NCBI GenBank assembly: GCA_044870185.1
Contig: JBIOYL010000337.1
Location: 1-25,457 of the forward strand
Direction: 5' to 3'
DNA: 25,457 nt
DNA from: JBIOYL01 sp044870185
GTDB lineage: Bacteria > Actinomycetota > CALGFH01
Shown: positions 15,560 to 22,730 of the stretch, one piece after another
Numbering within the stretch: the first letter of the stretch is position 1
How the letters are laid out: every line of letters starts with the position of its first letter
The notes under the pieces: generated by a model
Seen by the model: the letters and a program-made list of their open reading frames with translations, nothing else
The model's database searches: none
What the model was told of the DNA's origin: nothing
Made by a program: the position numbers and the translations under genes

Positions 15560-16207
15560 TCGCGGTCGGATCGTTGATACCGCGCGGGGCCATCGGCCAT
15601 GACGGCCGTGACAGCGGCGGAGCCGAAGCAGTCCAGCGCCACCACACACAGCCCTGCGGTGATGGCCGCCACCGTGTCCCGGTTGGGGGGCAGTCGCCGG
15701 CAAGCCGGCCCCATGGGCGCTCGAGCCGGTCCTGCCAGCGGGCCAGCCGCGGGTCGTCGGCGCGGACGTGCTCGTAGAAGCGCAGCGTCCCCCCGGGCGC
15801 AGCACTCGACGGGCCTCGGCCAGGGCCCGGACCGGGTCGGCGACGGTGCACAGCACCAGGCTGGCGACCACCGCGTCGAAGGCGGCGTCGGGGGCGGGCA
15901 GCGCCTCGGCGGTGCCGTCTACCACCCGGATCGGCACCGGCGCCTGGCTGGCCGCGGCCGCTGCGAGGCGGCACAGGTAGGGCTCTGGCTCCACGGCCAG
16001 AACCTCGGTGACGGTGGTCGGGTAGTGGGGGAAGTTCAGGCCGTGGCCGGCGCCGACCTCGGACGATGCGGCCGGTGAGGCCGGCGAGCAGCTTGCTGCG
16101 ATGGTCGGCCATCTCGGCGTCCATGAGGTGGCCGACCCGCGCGTAGCAGCGGGCGAAGACGGGATGGTGGGCCGGTGTGGGGGCTGGCCGCGTGTGGGTA
16201 TGGGCAT
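15560..16207 (-). pseudogene. UbiE-like SAM methyltransferase with several frameshifts
   Basis: Reading across frames gives a coherent methyltransferase: HPVFARCYARVGHLMDAEMADHRSKLLAGLTGRIV, then SEVGAGHGLNFPHYP (motif I), VDGTAEALPAPDAAFDAVVASLVLC, RRVLRPGG, TLRFYEHVRADDPRLARWQDRLE, and PPNRDTVAAITA...VVALDCF. Shifts are needed near the start (about 16,195), at about 16,065 (one extra C), at about 15,790 (one base missing beside a G6/C6 run) and at about 15,690 (one base missing beside a C6/G6 run). The position of indels at homopolymers suggests sequencing error as well as real decay. The C-terminus also departs from the family. Confidence 0.7.
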
Positions 16208-16231
16208 TCCTCTGACCTGCTGGATGGATGA

Positions 16232-16400
16232 TGGTTGTCAGCTGACCGCCGTCCCGCAGCGCCTGCAGCATCCGGCTGCGATCGGCGGCTGGCACGCGCA
16301 GCTCGACCAACGCGCCGCCGACCCGGCCCTTGAGTTGTTGAGCGGTGCCCTGGACGAGCAGCCAGCCGTGGTCGATGACCGCGATCCGGTCGGCGCTGGT
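16232..16400 (-). pseudogene. Fragment: C-terminal end of an ABC transporter ATPase (drug-export type)
   Basis: The minus strand reads SADRIAVIDHGWLLVQGTAQQLKGRVGGALVELRVP. This corresponds to the H-loop-distal strand and C-terminal extension of DrrA-type ABC exporter ATPases. Walker A, signature and Walker B regions are absent. Confidence 0.6.
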
Positions 16401-16456
16401 CGGCCTCCTTCCAGGGACGCGGCCAGGTCCAGGCGGCGGCGCAAGCGCGATGGTGA

Positions 16457-16654
16457 GCATCGCGCGCCGAGCTCGCCGCGATGATCTCCGATCGCTCCTG
16501 GGCGGAGTGGGCGGCACGGCTGGCGCCCACGTTGGCGGTCGAGGCGGTCATAGCGTGGCTGGACGCCGGCCAGCCCGACCGCCAGCAGGCCGCCCAACGG
16601 ATCGGCCAGGCCCTCGACGGTGTCATCCACGCGGCCCAACCGCTCACCCGATGA
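16457..16654 (+). pseudogene. Fragment: C-terminal helices of a transcriptional regulator
   Basis: The frame reads SRAELAAMISDRSWAEWAARLAPTLAVEAVIAWLDAGQPDRQQ, then RIGQALDGVIHAAQPLTR and stop. It looks like the ligand-binding C-terminal helices of a TetR-like regulator, often adjacent to ABC exporters. An in-frame TGA precedes it at 16454 and no DNA-binding domain is present. Family assignment is tentative. Confidence 0.4.
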
Positions 16655-16913
16655 CCACGCGCAGCCGCCGGCGGGCAGCGCAGAGCGCCTCCTCCACCTG
16701 CTGGTAGGTCGCAGCCTCGGCGAACAGGAAGCCCAGGTACCGGTCACCCTCCGGCAGCGGCTGGACAGCCTGACCCACCGGGATGGTGATCGACAGGCCG
16801 GTGATCCCTGGGACGGCTGCGGCATCGGTCCTGCCGTGCACGGCTTGGAGCACGCCGCGTCCAGCCCCAGGTGAGCGCGAACTCGGCCAGCCACTTGTCA
16901 GTCCTGGGTTCAT
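16644..16913 (-). pseudogene. Fragment: possible C-terminus of an ATP-grasp/carboxylase-like enzyme
   Basis: The minus strand gives RGVLQAVHGRTDAAAVPGITGLSITIPVG, QPLPEGDRYLGFLFAEAATYQQVEEAL and RRRLRVVI before the stop. PLPEGDRYLGFLFA resembles the C-terminal domain of ATP-grasp ligases and biotin-carboxylase-like proteins. Upstream, a different frame reads TDKWLAEFALTWG, so the N-terminal side is lost or frameshifted. Its ATG at 16913 overlaps the stop of the methyltransferase upstream. Confidence 0.4.
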
Positions 16914-17721
16914 TGTCGTCGGACAAGCACCAGGGCGCGGCGCAGCAACCCGGCGTCGATGGCGGCCAGCATGGCGCACCGCTTGTTTGCCGCTGCTGGA
17001 AGGCGCCGGGCGGCTCCAGCCGGGCGAGCTCGTCGGCGTGGGCCTCGGATTCGGCCAGCCAGGCGGCGGCGGTGGCGCGGAAGGACGGCGTGATGTCGAG
17101 TTCGGTGCTGTCCGAGAACCCGGCGGATCCAAGCAGCCGATGGTGGTCGCTGCGCATGGCGACGGCTCTGGGACCGGCGGCGCGGGCCTGTCGGCGCGCC
17201 GCGGGTGGCAGGTCCGGCGTCTCGAAGATCGTGGAAAAGCCCATGCGCCCGCCGCGGCGAAGCAGCCGCTTGCAGGCTCTCAGCACGGAGAGCTTGGCGC
17301 GCAGTCAACACAGCACGTCGGTGTGGATGATGGCGTCGAAGCTGTGGGCGTGGAACGGCAGCGCGCTGGCGGCGGCGACCAGCACGCTGGTGCGCTCGGC
17401 GAGGCCCTCCGCTTGGGCGCGGCTGGCAGCCACCCGCAGCCCCTCGACTGGCAGGTCGGCCAGGACCACCCGGCAGCCGGTGCGGGCGGCCAGATACAGT
17501 CCTGGCCAGCCCCGCCCCGTGCCGAGGTCGAGCAGGCGGTCGGCGGCCGACAGCTCGAGGCCTGTGGCGAGCTGGTCGGCCTGGGCCATGGTGGTGTAGC
17601 CGCATGAGCCCCAGTCGCCGCCGATGACCCGCCGCTCGATCGCACACGCGACCGGCGAGACGGTGACGCCATAGCGCTGGTCGAACAGGGCGCGTGCCTG
17701 CAGTTCGTCCCTGACGGTCAT
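16910..17721 (-). CDS. SAM-dependent methyltransferase, candidate selenoprotein with in-frame UGA at residue 139
   Basis: A class I methyltransferase of about 270 residues. Motif I is LLDLGTGRGWPGLYLA (63-78); the strand-4 region reads FDAIIHTDVLC. The next codon is TGA (17307-17305), after which the same frame continues as family-like sequence: LRAKLSVLRACKRLLRRGGRMGFSTIF, then LLGSAGFSDSTELDITPSF. As recalled, relatives have CC here, so the UGA would place selenocysteine (U139) beside C138. A hairpin with SECIS features follows. Near 16,990 one base appears missing: QQRQ in one frame continues as KRCAMLAAIDAGLLRRALVL in the next, ending at 16910. The start ATG overlaps the MFS stop (ATGA). 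Methyl acceptor unknown; context suggests thiol, arsenic or selenium metabolites. Alternatives are nonsense mutation or sequencing error, made more credible by the nearby indel. Confidence 0.68.
17276..17293 (-). promoter_or_regulatory. Bacterial SECIS-like hairpin after in-frame UGA of the methyltransferase
   Basis: On the minus strand GCTCTC (17293-17288), loop CGTGCT (17287-17282), GAGAGC (17281-17276): a perfect 6-bp stem. The loop begins 17 nt after the UGA and has G at its second position and a GU. This meets the bacterial SECIS spacing and loop rules, as does the hairpin at 5315-5331. Folded by eye only. Confidence 0.55.
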
Positions 17722-19031
17722 GGTCGCCTCGCCGGTTCGGTCTCGGCCCGCTCCGCTCGGCGGCCCCGGGTGGCTGGGGTGCGGCGACGGGTCTCGTACA
17801 TGCGCATGGCGACGACCACGCCAGAGAGGGCGGTGAGGGCCGCGACCGTCCAGATGGCGGCGGCCAGGCCCGCCAGGTCGGCGACCACGCCGGCCAGCAG
17901 GGCGCCGATGGCGAAGCCGCCGTCGCGCCACAGCCGGTACACGCCGACCGAGGAGGCTCGCCAGCGGGGGTGGGCGACGTCGCCGACGGCGGCCAGCAGG
18001 GTGGGGTAGACCATAGCGGTGCCGGCGCCCAGCAGCAGCGCCCCGGCGGCCCACGGCCCAAAGCCGCGGACCGCCGCGATCAGCCCGATCGCCAGCGCCT
18101 GGGTCCACATGCCGCCCGCGATCAGCCACTTGCGCCCCACCCGGTCCGACAGGGCACCGGTGACCAGCTGCCCCGCTCCCCAGACGGCGGGGTAGAGGGC
18201 GGCCAGGATGCCGATGCGGCCGACCGGCAGGCCGTAGTTGGCGAAGAACAGGGGGAAGATGCCCCAGGCCAGGCCGTCGTTGAGGTTGTTGACCATGCCG
18301 GCCTGGCTGGCCGCGGACAGCGCCTTCTCCTTGAAGCTGGTGAGCAGGAACACCTGTCCGGTGGACAGGTCCTGGTGCGCCGCGGCCGAGGCGTCCACGT
18401 GGGTGGTGGCCTCATGCTGGGCGTAGGCGCGGGTCTCGCGCACCAGCAGCGTGGACAGGCCAAGGCCCAGGCCGGCGTAGGCTAGGCCGAGGAAGAACGG
18501 CTGCGGGCGCAGCCCCGCGTGGGCGGCGATGAACCCGGTGGCCAGGGCGGTGACGGCGACCGCGCCGTAGCCGGCGGCCTCGTTGAGGCCCATGGCCAGG
18601 CCGCGGCGGCGGGGGCCGGCCAGGTCGATCTTCATGATGACCGTGGTCGACCAGCACAGTCCCTGGTTGATGCCCAGCAGGACGTTGGCGGGGATGATCC
18701 AGCCCCACGCTGGCGCCCACAACAGCAGCAGCGGCACCGGCAACCCGACCAGCCAGCCGGCCACCAGCACCGGCTTGCGCCCGATGCGGTCCGACAGCGT
18801 GCCGGCGAAGAAGTTGGTGGCCGCCTTCACGGCGCCGAACGCCAGGATGAAGGTGAGCGCGGCGGTGAAGGCCTGCAGGTGGAAGATCTGGGTGGCCAGC
18901 AGCGGCAGTACCGTGCGTTCCTGGCCGATCATCCCGCCGACCAGCGCGTTGACCCCGACCAGGAGCAAGAACTGGGCGAGGTTGGCGCGCACGCCAAGCC
19001 GCACCGGCCGCCCACCGTCGGCGTCGGTCAT
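17718..19031 (-). CDS. Major facilitator superfamily transporter
   Basis: A 437-residue protein with about twelve membrane spans. MFS signature loops are present in both halves: GTLSDRIGRKPVLVAGW between spans 2 and 3, and GALSDRVGRKWLIAGG at the matching place in the second half. The substrate is not evident. Its ATG overlaps the MBL/rhodanese stop, and its stop overlaps the methyltransferase start (ATGA both times), so the three form a tight translationally coupled operon. Export of a sulfur, arsenic or selenium compound, possibly the methylated product of the next gene, would suit the context but is inference. Confidence 0.92.
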   Translation of the reverse strand: MTDADGGRPVRLGVRANLAQFLLLVGVNALVGGMIGQERTVLPLLATQIFHLQAFTAALTFILAFGAVKAATNFFAGTLSDRIGRKPVLVAGWLVGLPVPLLLLWAPAWGWIIPANVLLGINQGLCWSTTVIMKIDLAGPRRRGLAMGLNEAAGYGAVAVTALATGFIAAHAGLRPQPFFLGLAYAGLGLGLSTLLVRETRAYAQHEATTHVDASAAAHQDLSTGQVFLLTSFKEKALSAASQAGMVNNLNDGLAWGIFPLFFANYGLPVGRIGILAALYPAVWGAGQLVTGALSDRVGRKWLIAGGMWTQALAIGLIAAVRGFGPWAAGALLLGAGTAMVYPTLLAAVGDVAHPRWRASSVGVYRLWRDGGFAIGALLAGVVADLAGLAAAIWTVAALTALSGVVVAMRMYETRRRTPATRGRRAERAETEPARRP

Positions 19032-20380
19032 GCTTGTGGCTCCAGGCGGCGGCCGGCATCGGCCCAGCCTGAGGTGCCGCCGTCCACCACCGAGATGTCG
19101 TGCCGGCCGCGGCGTGCGAGCAGGCTCGCTGCGGTCATGGCCCGCTCCCCGTGCCCGCAGACGACCGCCAGCGGCCCGTCGGGCAGCCCGGCCAGGTCGG
19201 TAAGGGCGCCGAGCTCGACGTGGGCCGCGCCGGGGATGTGCCCGGCGGCGAACTCGGCATCTTGGCGGACGTCGAGCACCCGCCGGCCCTCGACGCCGTC
19301 CAGACCGGTAAGGGGGATGCGGGCCACGGGCAGGCCGGCCGCCTCCCAGGCCGCCATCCCGCCGGCCAGCTCACCAGCCAGCCGCTCGTAGCCGACCTTG
19401 AGCGCCTGGCGGACCAGGTCGCCGCGGTCCTGGTCGGGGTCGGCGACGATCACCAGCGGCCGGTCGTCGGCCACCAACCAGCCCAGCCAGGTGGCGAACG
19501 CGCCGCGCAGCGGGATCGACAGCGCGCCGGGGGCGTGCCCGGCGGCGAAGGCGCCGATCGGTCGCGCGTCGACCACCTCGGCGCCCTCAGCGACAAGGCG
19601 CCGCACCTGGTCCGGCGACAGGGGGGCCAGCGGCGGCGGAGTGGCGCCGTACACACGGGGACCGCGCCGGTTCACCTCGCGCAGCCGCAGGAAGTAGCGG
19701 GGATAGGAGCCGAGCCCGCCGAGCAGCAGCTTGACGAACGCGTCCTCGTCGGGCGCGGCCAGCAGCGGGTTGGTGGCCTTCTCCCGGCCGATGGTCGTGG
19801 TCGGCTCGGCGCCGGTGGGGGCCGAGCAGAACGACCCGGCCCCATGGGTAGGGTAGACGGGCAGGTCGTCGGGCAGCGTGAGGATTCGCTCGTGCAGGGA
19901 GCGCCATAGCGCCCGGGCCAGCTCCTCGGTGCGGTCGGGGCTGATGAGGTCGGTGCGGGCCACGGCGCCGACCAGCAGTGACCCGCCGGAGAACAGCGCC
20001 AGCGGCCGTGCGCCGTCGGCCAGCAGGTAGGCCAGGTGCTCTGGGGTGTGGCCGGGGGTTGCCAGCGCCCGCAGCGACAGGCCGCCCAGGTCGACCTCGT
20101 CGCCGTCGCCCAGACCGCGATGGGGAAACTGGAGCCGGGCGGCCGCCGGCGCGACCACGGTGGCGCCGCTTGTGGCCAGCTCGCGGCTGCCGGAGACGAA
20201 GTCGGCGTGCAGGTGCGTCTCCGCGGTGTAGGCCAGTCGCAGGCCGCGGTGTGCGGCGGCGGTGAGGTAGGGGTCGGGGTCGCGCGCGGGGTCCAGCGCC
20301 AGCCCGCGGCCGTCCCCCAGATCCACCAGGTACGAGGCGTTGCCCAGCCCCTTGTCCCGGCGCGTGACGATCTCGGTCAT
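19028..20380 (-). CDS. Metallo-beta-lactamase-fold/double-rhodanese protein (persulfide dioxygenase-sulfurtransferase, CstB-like)
   Basis: A 450-residue protein. The N-terminal MBL domain has THLHAD (H56, H58, D60) and PGHTPEH, the metal site of ETHE1-like persulfide dioxygenases and glyoxalase II-like enzymes. Two rhodanese domains follow. The first (about 255-345) has VIVADPDQDRG and no catalytic Cys, so it is probably structural. The second (about 360-450) has VVCGHGER with C408 as the sulfur-carrying residue. This architecture is that of CstB-type enzymes that oxidise low-molecular-weight persulfides. ATG 20380 is preceded by GGGAGGA. It is divergent from the ArsR-rhodanese gene across an AT-rich operator region and is the first gene of the operon with the MFS transporter and methyltransferase. 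Confidence 0.88.
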   Translation of the reverse strand: MTEIVTRRDKGLGNASYLVDLGDGRGLALDPARDPDPYLTAAAHRGLRLAYTAETHLHADFVSGSRELATSGATVVAPAAARLQFPHRGLGDGDEVDLGGLSLRALATPGHTPEHLAYLLADGARPLALFSGGSLLVGAVARTDLISPDRTEELARALWRSLHERILTLPDDLPVYPTHGAGSFCSAPTGAEPTTTIGREKATNPLLAAPDEDAFVKLLLGGLGSYPRYFLRLREVNRRGPRVYGATPPPLAPLSPDQVRRLVAEGAEVVDARPIGAFAAGHAPGALSIPLRGAFATWLGWLVADDRPLVIVADPDQDRGDLVRQALKVGYERLAGELAGGMAAWEAAGLPVARIPLTGLDGVEGRRVLDVRQDAEFAAGHIPGAAHVELGALTDLAGLPDGPLAVVCGHGERAMTAASLLARRGRHDISVVDGGTSGWADAGRRLEPQA

Positions 20381-20431
20381 CCGTCCTCCCGCCATCAGGA
20401 CCCGGATACCAGCCCGAACCAATGCACCAGT

Positions 20432-20453
20432 ATTCCAGATAACTTTAGAATAA
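20432..20453. promoter_or_regulatory. AT-rich dyad in divergent promoter, candidate ArsR-family operator
   Basis: TATTC, twelve bases, GAATA: a perfect 5-bp inverted repeat in an AT-rich island that stands out from the GC-rich surroundings. It lies about 50-70 nt before the MBL/rhodanese gene and about 115 nt before the ArsR gene. ArsR/SmtB repressors bind such dyads. Confidence 0.5.
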
Positions 20454-20531
20454 CGGAAGTGCGCGCTGGCTGGCCGACGGCGGCTGGGCTGACTGGCCCT
20501 GCTCGCGGACCGGGCTGGCCTCCTACCATGT

Positions 20532-20547
20532 TCCACAGATCATTGGA
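20532..20547. promoter_or_regulatory. Second dyad, close to the ArsR-rhodanese start
   Basis: TCCA (20532-20535), eight bases, TGGA (20544-20547). The centre contains CAGAT, also present in the centre of the first dyad. It is 20 nt before the ArsR start, a place fitting autorepression. Confidence 0.35.
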
Positions 20548-20567
20548 CAATCGGGGAGGGACGGCGT

Positions 20568-21236
20568 ATGGAGGGTCGTGAGGCAAAGGACCGGCTGTAC
20601 GAGCAGTTCGCCCGCACCGCCAAGGCCGTCGCCAGCCCCAAGCGGATCGAGCTGCTGGAGCTGCTCGCCCAGGGTGAGCACACCGTGGAGGCGCTGGCGG
20701 GCGCGACCGGGATGGGGGTGACCAACACCTCGGCGCACCTGCAGGTGCTGCGCCACGCTCGGCTGGTCGAGACGCGCAAGCAGGGCACGAAGGTGCACTA
20801 TCGGCTGGCGAGTGATGAGGTCGCCGGCTTCGTCGCCGCCTTGCGGGACCTGGCCCGGGCCCGCCTGGCCGAGGTGGATCGGGTGGTGGCCGACTACTTC
20901 GTGGCCCGCGACGCCCTGGAGCCGGTCAGCCGCACCGAGCTGGTGGAGCGCGCCGCCCGCGGCGACGTGGTGATCCTCGACGTCCGCCCGGCCGAGGAGT
21001 TCGCCGCCGGGCACATCCCGGGTGCGCTGTCGGTGCCCCTGGACCAGCTCGACGCCGCCCTGTCGCGGCTGCCCAAGCGGGCCCGGATCGTCGCCTACTG
21101 CCGCGGCCCCTACTGCGTGCTCGCCCCCCAGGCGGTCGAGCGGCTGCGCGCCAGGGGCTTCACGGCCCGCCGGCTGGTCGATGGCATGCCCGAGTGGCGG
21201 CTGGCGGGCCTGCCGGTCGCCGTCGGGAAGGAGTGA
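20568..21236 (+). CDS. ArsR/SmtB-family regulator fused to a rhodanese domain
   Basis: A 222-residue protein. The N-terminal winged helix (about 10-100) includes KRIELLELLAQGEHTVEALA and the recognition helix VTNTSAHLQVLRHARLVETRKQG. It has no CxC metal-binding motif in the DNA-binding helix, so a classic As(III)/Cd sensor is unlikely. The C-terminal rhodanese domain (about 120-218) has DVRPAEEFAAGHIPGA and the active loop AYCRGPYC (C178, C183). The two Cys could sense persulfides by forming a sulfur bridge, an inference from known ArsR-family persulfide sensors. GGGGAGGG at 7 nt fixes the start. It is divergent from the MBL/rhodanese operon, which it probably regulates. Confidence 0.92.
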   Translation: MEGREAKDRLYEQFARTAKAVASPKRIELLELLAQGEHTVEALAGATGMGVTNTSAHLQVLRHARLVETRKQGTKVHYRLASDEVAGFVAALRDLARARLAEVDRVVADYFVARDALEPVSRTELVERAARGDVVILDVRPAEEFAAGHIPGALSVPLDQLDAALSRLPKRARIVAYCRGPYCVLAPQAVERLRARGFTARRLVDGMPEWRLAGLPVAVGKE

Positions 21237-21518
21237 GGCGCGTAAAGACGCTGTTGATCCTCATGATCACCGCGGCGGCCCGCCACAGCGCCGAAGTAGG
21301 CTGCCGCGGGAGCTGCCTGGACGCGCGTGGCATCAGCGAGGACCTGCTCACCAAGGGCACCCGCCGCTCCAGCCTGGACGAGCTGGCCGACTGGACCGGG
21401 GCAAGTTGGGACTACTCGGACGCAAGTTCGGATCTGCTAGGCGGCGCCCTGGGCGCCCGACCGGCTTGGCCAGCCCTGCGAGCGAACCCCGGCTCCTCCA
21501 GGCCCGAGTCCCGGCCCT
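21233..21518 (+). other. Unrecognised stretch overlapping the ArsR stop; possible small or remnant gene
   Basis: A GTG overlaps the ArsR stop (GTGA) and opens a frame beginning VRRVKTLLILMITAAARHSAEVGCRGSC. It continues open past 21518 into the antisense of the toxin gene. No family was recognised and composition worsens after about 70 codons. It could be a short coupled gene or a remnant. Confidence 0.25.
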
Positions 21519-21905
21519 TCACTGGCTTTCGTCCGGGCTCGATACGCCGAGCCATTGGACCTGGTTGCGATAGGCGTCCTCGCCCTGGTGACGCTGGAGG
21601 AAGGCATCGAGCGCCTCGGTGAAGCGGCCGATGGCATCGCTGCGTCGCGGCATGCTCCTGTCGGAGGTGAGCAACAGGCCGTAGTGGTCGTCGGCGGCCA
21701 CAGCCGCGCGGGTGGCGAGTGGCAGGAAATCCTTGACGTTGTTGGTCATGATCGCCCGCCGTTCTCGCGCCATCCGCCGAAGGAGCTCGTCGCCGCCGAG
21801 CCCAACCAGATCGGCACGCTCGGCGACCGCGACGACGTCATGGCCTCTGGTGCGGAGCTGCCGGGCGATCTCGGGTGAGTAGTGCTCATCCAGGAGCAGC
21901 TTCAC
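21519..21905 (-). CDS. DUF5615 (PIN-like) putative toxin of a toxin-antitoxin pair
   Basis: A 128-residue protein with the DUF5615 pattern: LLLDEHYSPEIARQLRTRGHDVVAVAE at the N-terminus (D6, E7), then LRRMARERRAIMTNNVKDFLPLA, whose N and D residues form the expected PIN-like acidic site. These proteins are predicted nucleases paired with DUF433 antitoxins. The GTG at 21905 overlaps the antitoxin's restored stop codon as GTGA, the usual coupled order antitoxin-toxin. Confidence 0.82.
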   Translation of the reverse strand: MKLLLDEHYSPEIARQLRTRGHDVVAVAERADLVGLGGDELLRRMARERRAIMTNNVKDFLPLATRAAVAADDHYGLLLTSDRSMPRRSDAIGRFTEALDAFLQRHQGEDAYRNQVQWLGVSSPDESQ

Positions 21906-22329
21906 GCCAGCGCCTCGCCGCGCCGCTGCCAGCGCGCCTCCTCACGCTCGGTGATCGCGTGCGCCCGTTCGATCCACGCGTCATCTCGTCGCCGTAGTCG
22001 GCGTAGTAGCGCAGGCATGCCTCGATCCGGTCGACCGGTAGTTCGAGGTAGGCGGCTGCTCGCTCGACCGAGCTGTCGTTCTGTCGGATCGTCTCGATGA
22101 CGTCGGCCACGTCGAGTCGGGTGCCGAGCAGGGCTGGGCGTCGGCCACTGGCGCCATCGCGGAAGTGGATCAGGGGATGCTCGTCCATCCGCAGGCCCTC
22201 TTCGAGGTAGCGTTCGGCGAGGACTGTTTGCGGCTGGCCGGCCTCACGGGCACGACGCTTGAGGTGCTCCAGAGTGCGGGGCGGGACTCGAAAGGCGAGC
22301 GGCCGCTTGGGTGCTGCAGAGTGTGCCAT
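21902..22329 (-). pseudogene. DUF433 putative antitoxin, frame disrupted near 21,983
   Basis: From ATG 22329 the product reads APKRPLAFRVPPRTLEHLKRRA (a helical N-terminal extension), then PLIHFRDGASGRRPALLGTRLDVADVIETIR and DRIEACLRYYADYGDE, the DUF433 helix-turn-helix domain. After that the frame degenerates, but with one added base it would continue DAWIERAHAITEREEARWQRR and stop at 21902 within the toxin's GTG. The length (428 nt, one short of a multiple of three) fits a single missing base: sequencing error or a real lesion. If real, the toxin would lack a proper antitoxin tail. Confidence 0.75.
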
Positions 22330-22348
22330 CCTCCGGGCACTGTATGGC

Positions 22349-22516
22349 GTGCGCATGCGTCGCATCCTTCTCTTTGGCTCATGGGCTCGCGGGGACGCCC
22401 ACCCCGAGTCGGACATCGACCTCCTTGTGGTCCTTGCCCGGGTCGACTCGCCCTGGGACGAGCTTCGGAGAATGGACGAGATCCGGGCCCGAGCCGAAGG
22501 GCGAGCCGTCGCGTGA
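22349..22516 (+). pseudogene. Truncated MNT-type nucleotidyltransferase
   Basis: A 55-codon frame with the nucleotidyltransferase motif RRILLFGSWARGDAHPESDIDLLVVL (GS...D-D). The third catalytic Asp and the rest of the usual about 100-residue domain are missing; the frame ends RAEGRAVA. GTG 22349 is used because the frame enters the divergent antitoxin start region further upstream. It overlaps the HEPN remnant by GTGA. Such MNT/HEPN pairs are toxin-antitoxin modules; this one looks inactivated. Confidence 0.65.
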
Positions 22517-22629
22517 CCGACCGGACTGGCCTTGATCGGTGCCGGGAGGAGTTGGCGGCTGCCCGGCTCCTGGCGGACAAGGGGTTCACACTTGCCTGTG
22601 CCGAAGCAGTGGCAGATCGCCAGGCGTGA
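22513..22629 (+). pseudogene. Truncated HEPN-domain protein
   Basis: From a GTG overlapping the MNT stop, 38 residues read TDRTGLDRCREELAAARLLADKGFTLACAEAVADRQA. The CREELAAARLLAD helix resembles the first helix of HEPN domains, but the Rx4-6H catalytic region is absent. Probably the remnant of the partner of the upstream MNT gene. Confidence 0.45.
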
Positions 22630-22730
22630 CCGCGAACCGGCATGGCGGCAGGGGGCCGTTCAGCCCTACCACCGCCCCCCGATCAGCCCCATCCTGAGGG
22701 TGAGGCCGTACCGACAGCAGGGAGCATCCG

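Noticed and set aside
20568..21236. Classic arsenic-sensing ArsR
   Set aside because: The DNA-binding helix lacks the CxC metal site and a rhodanese domain is fused, pointing to sulfur chemistry.
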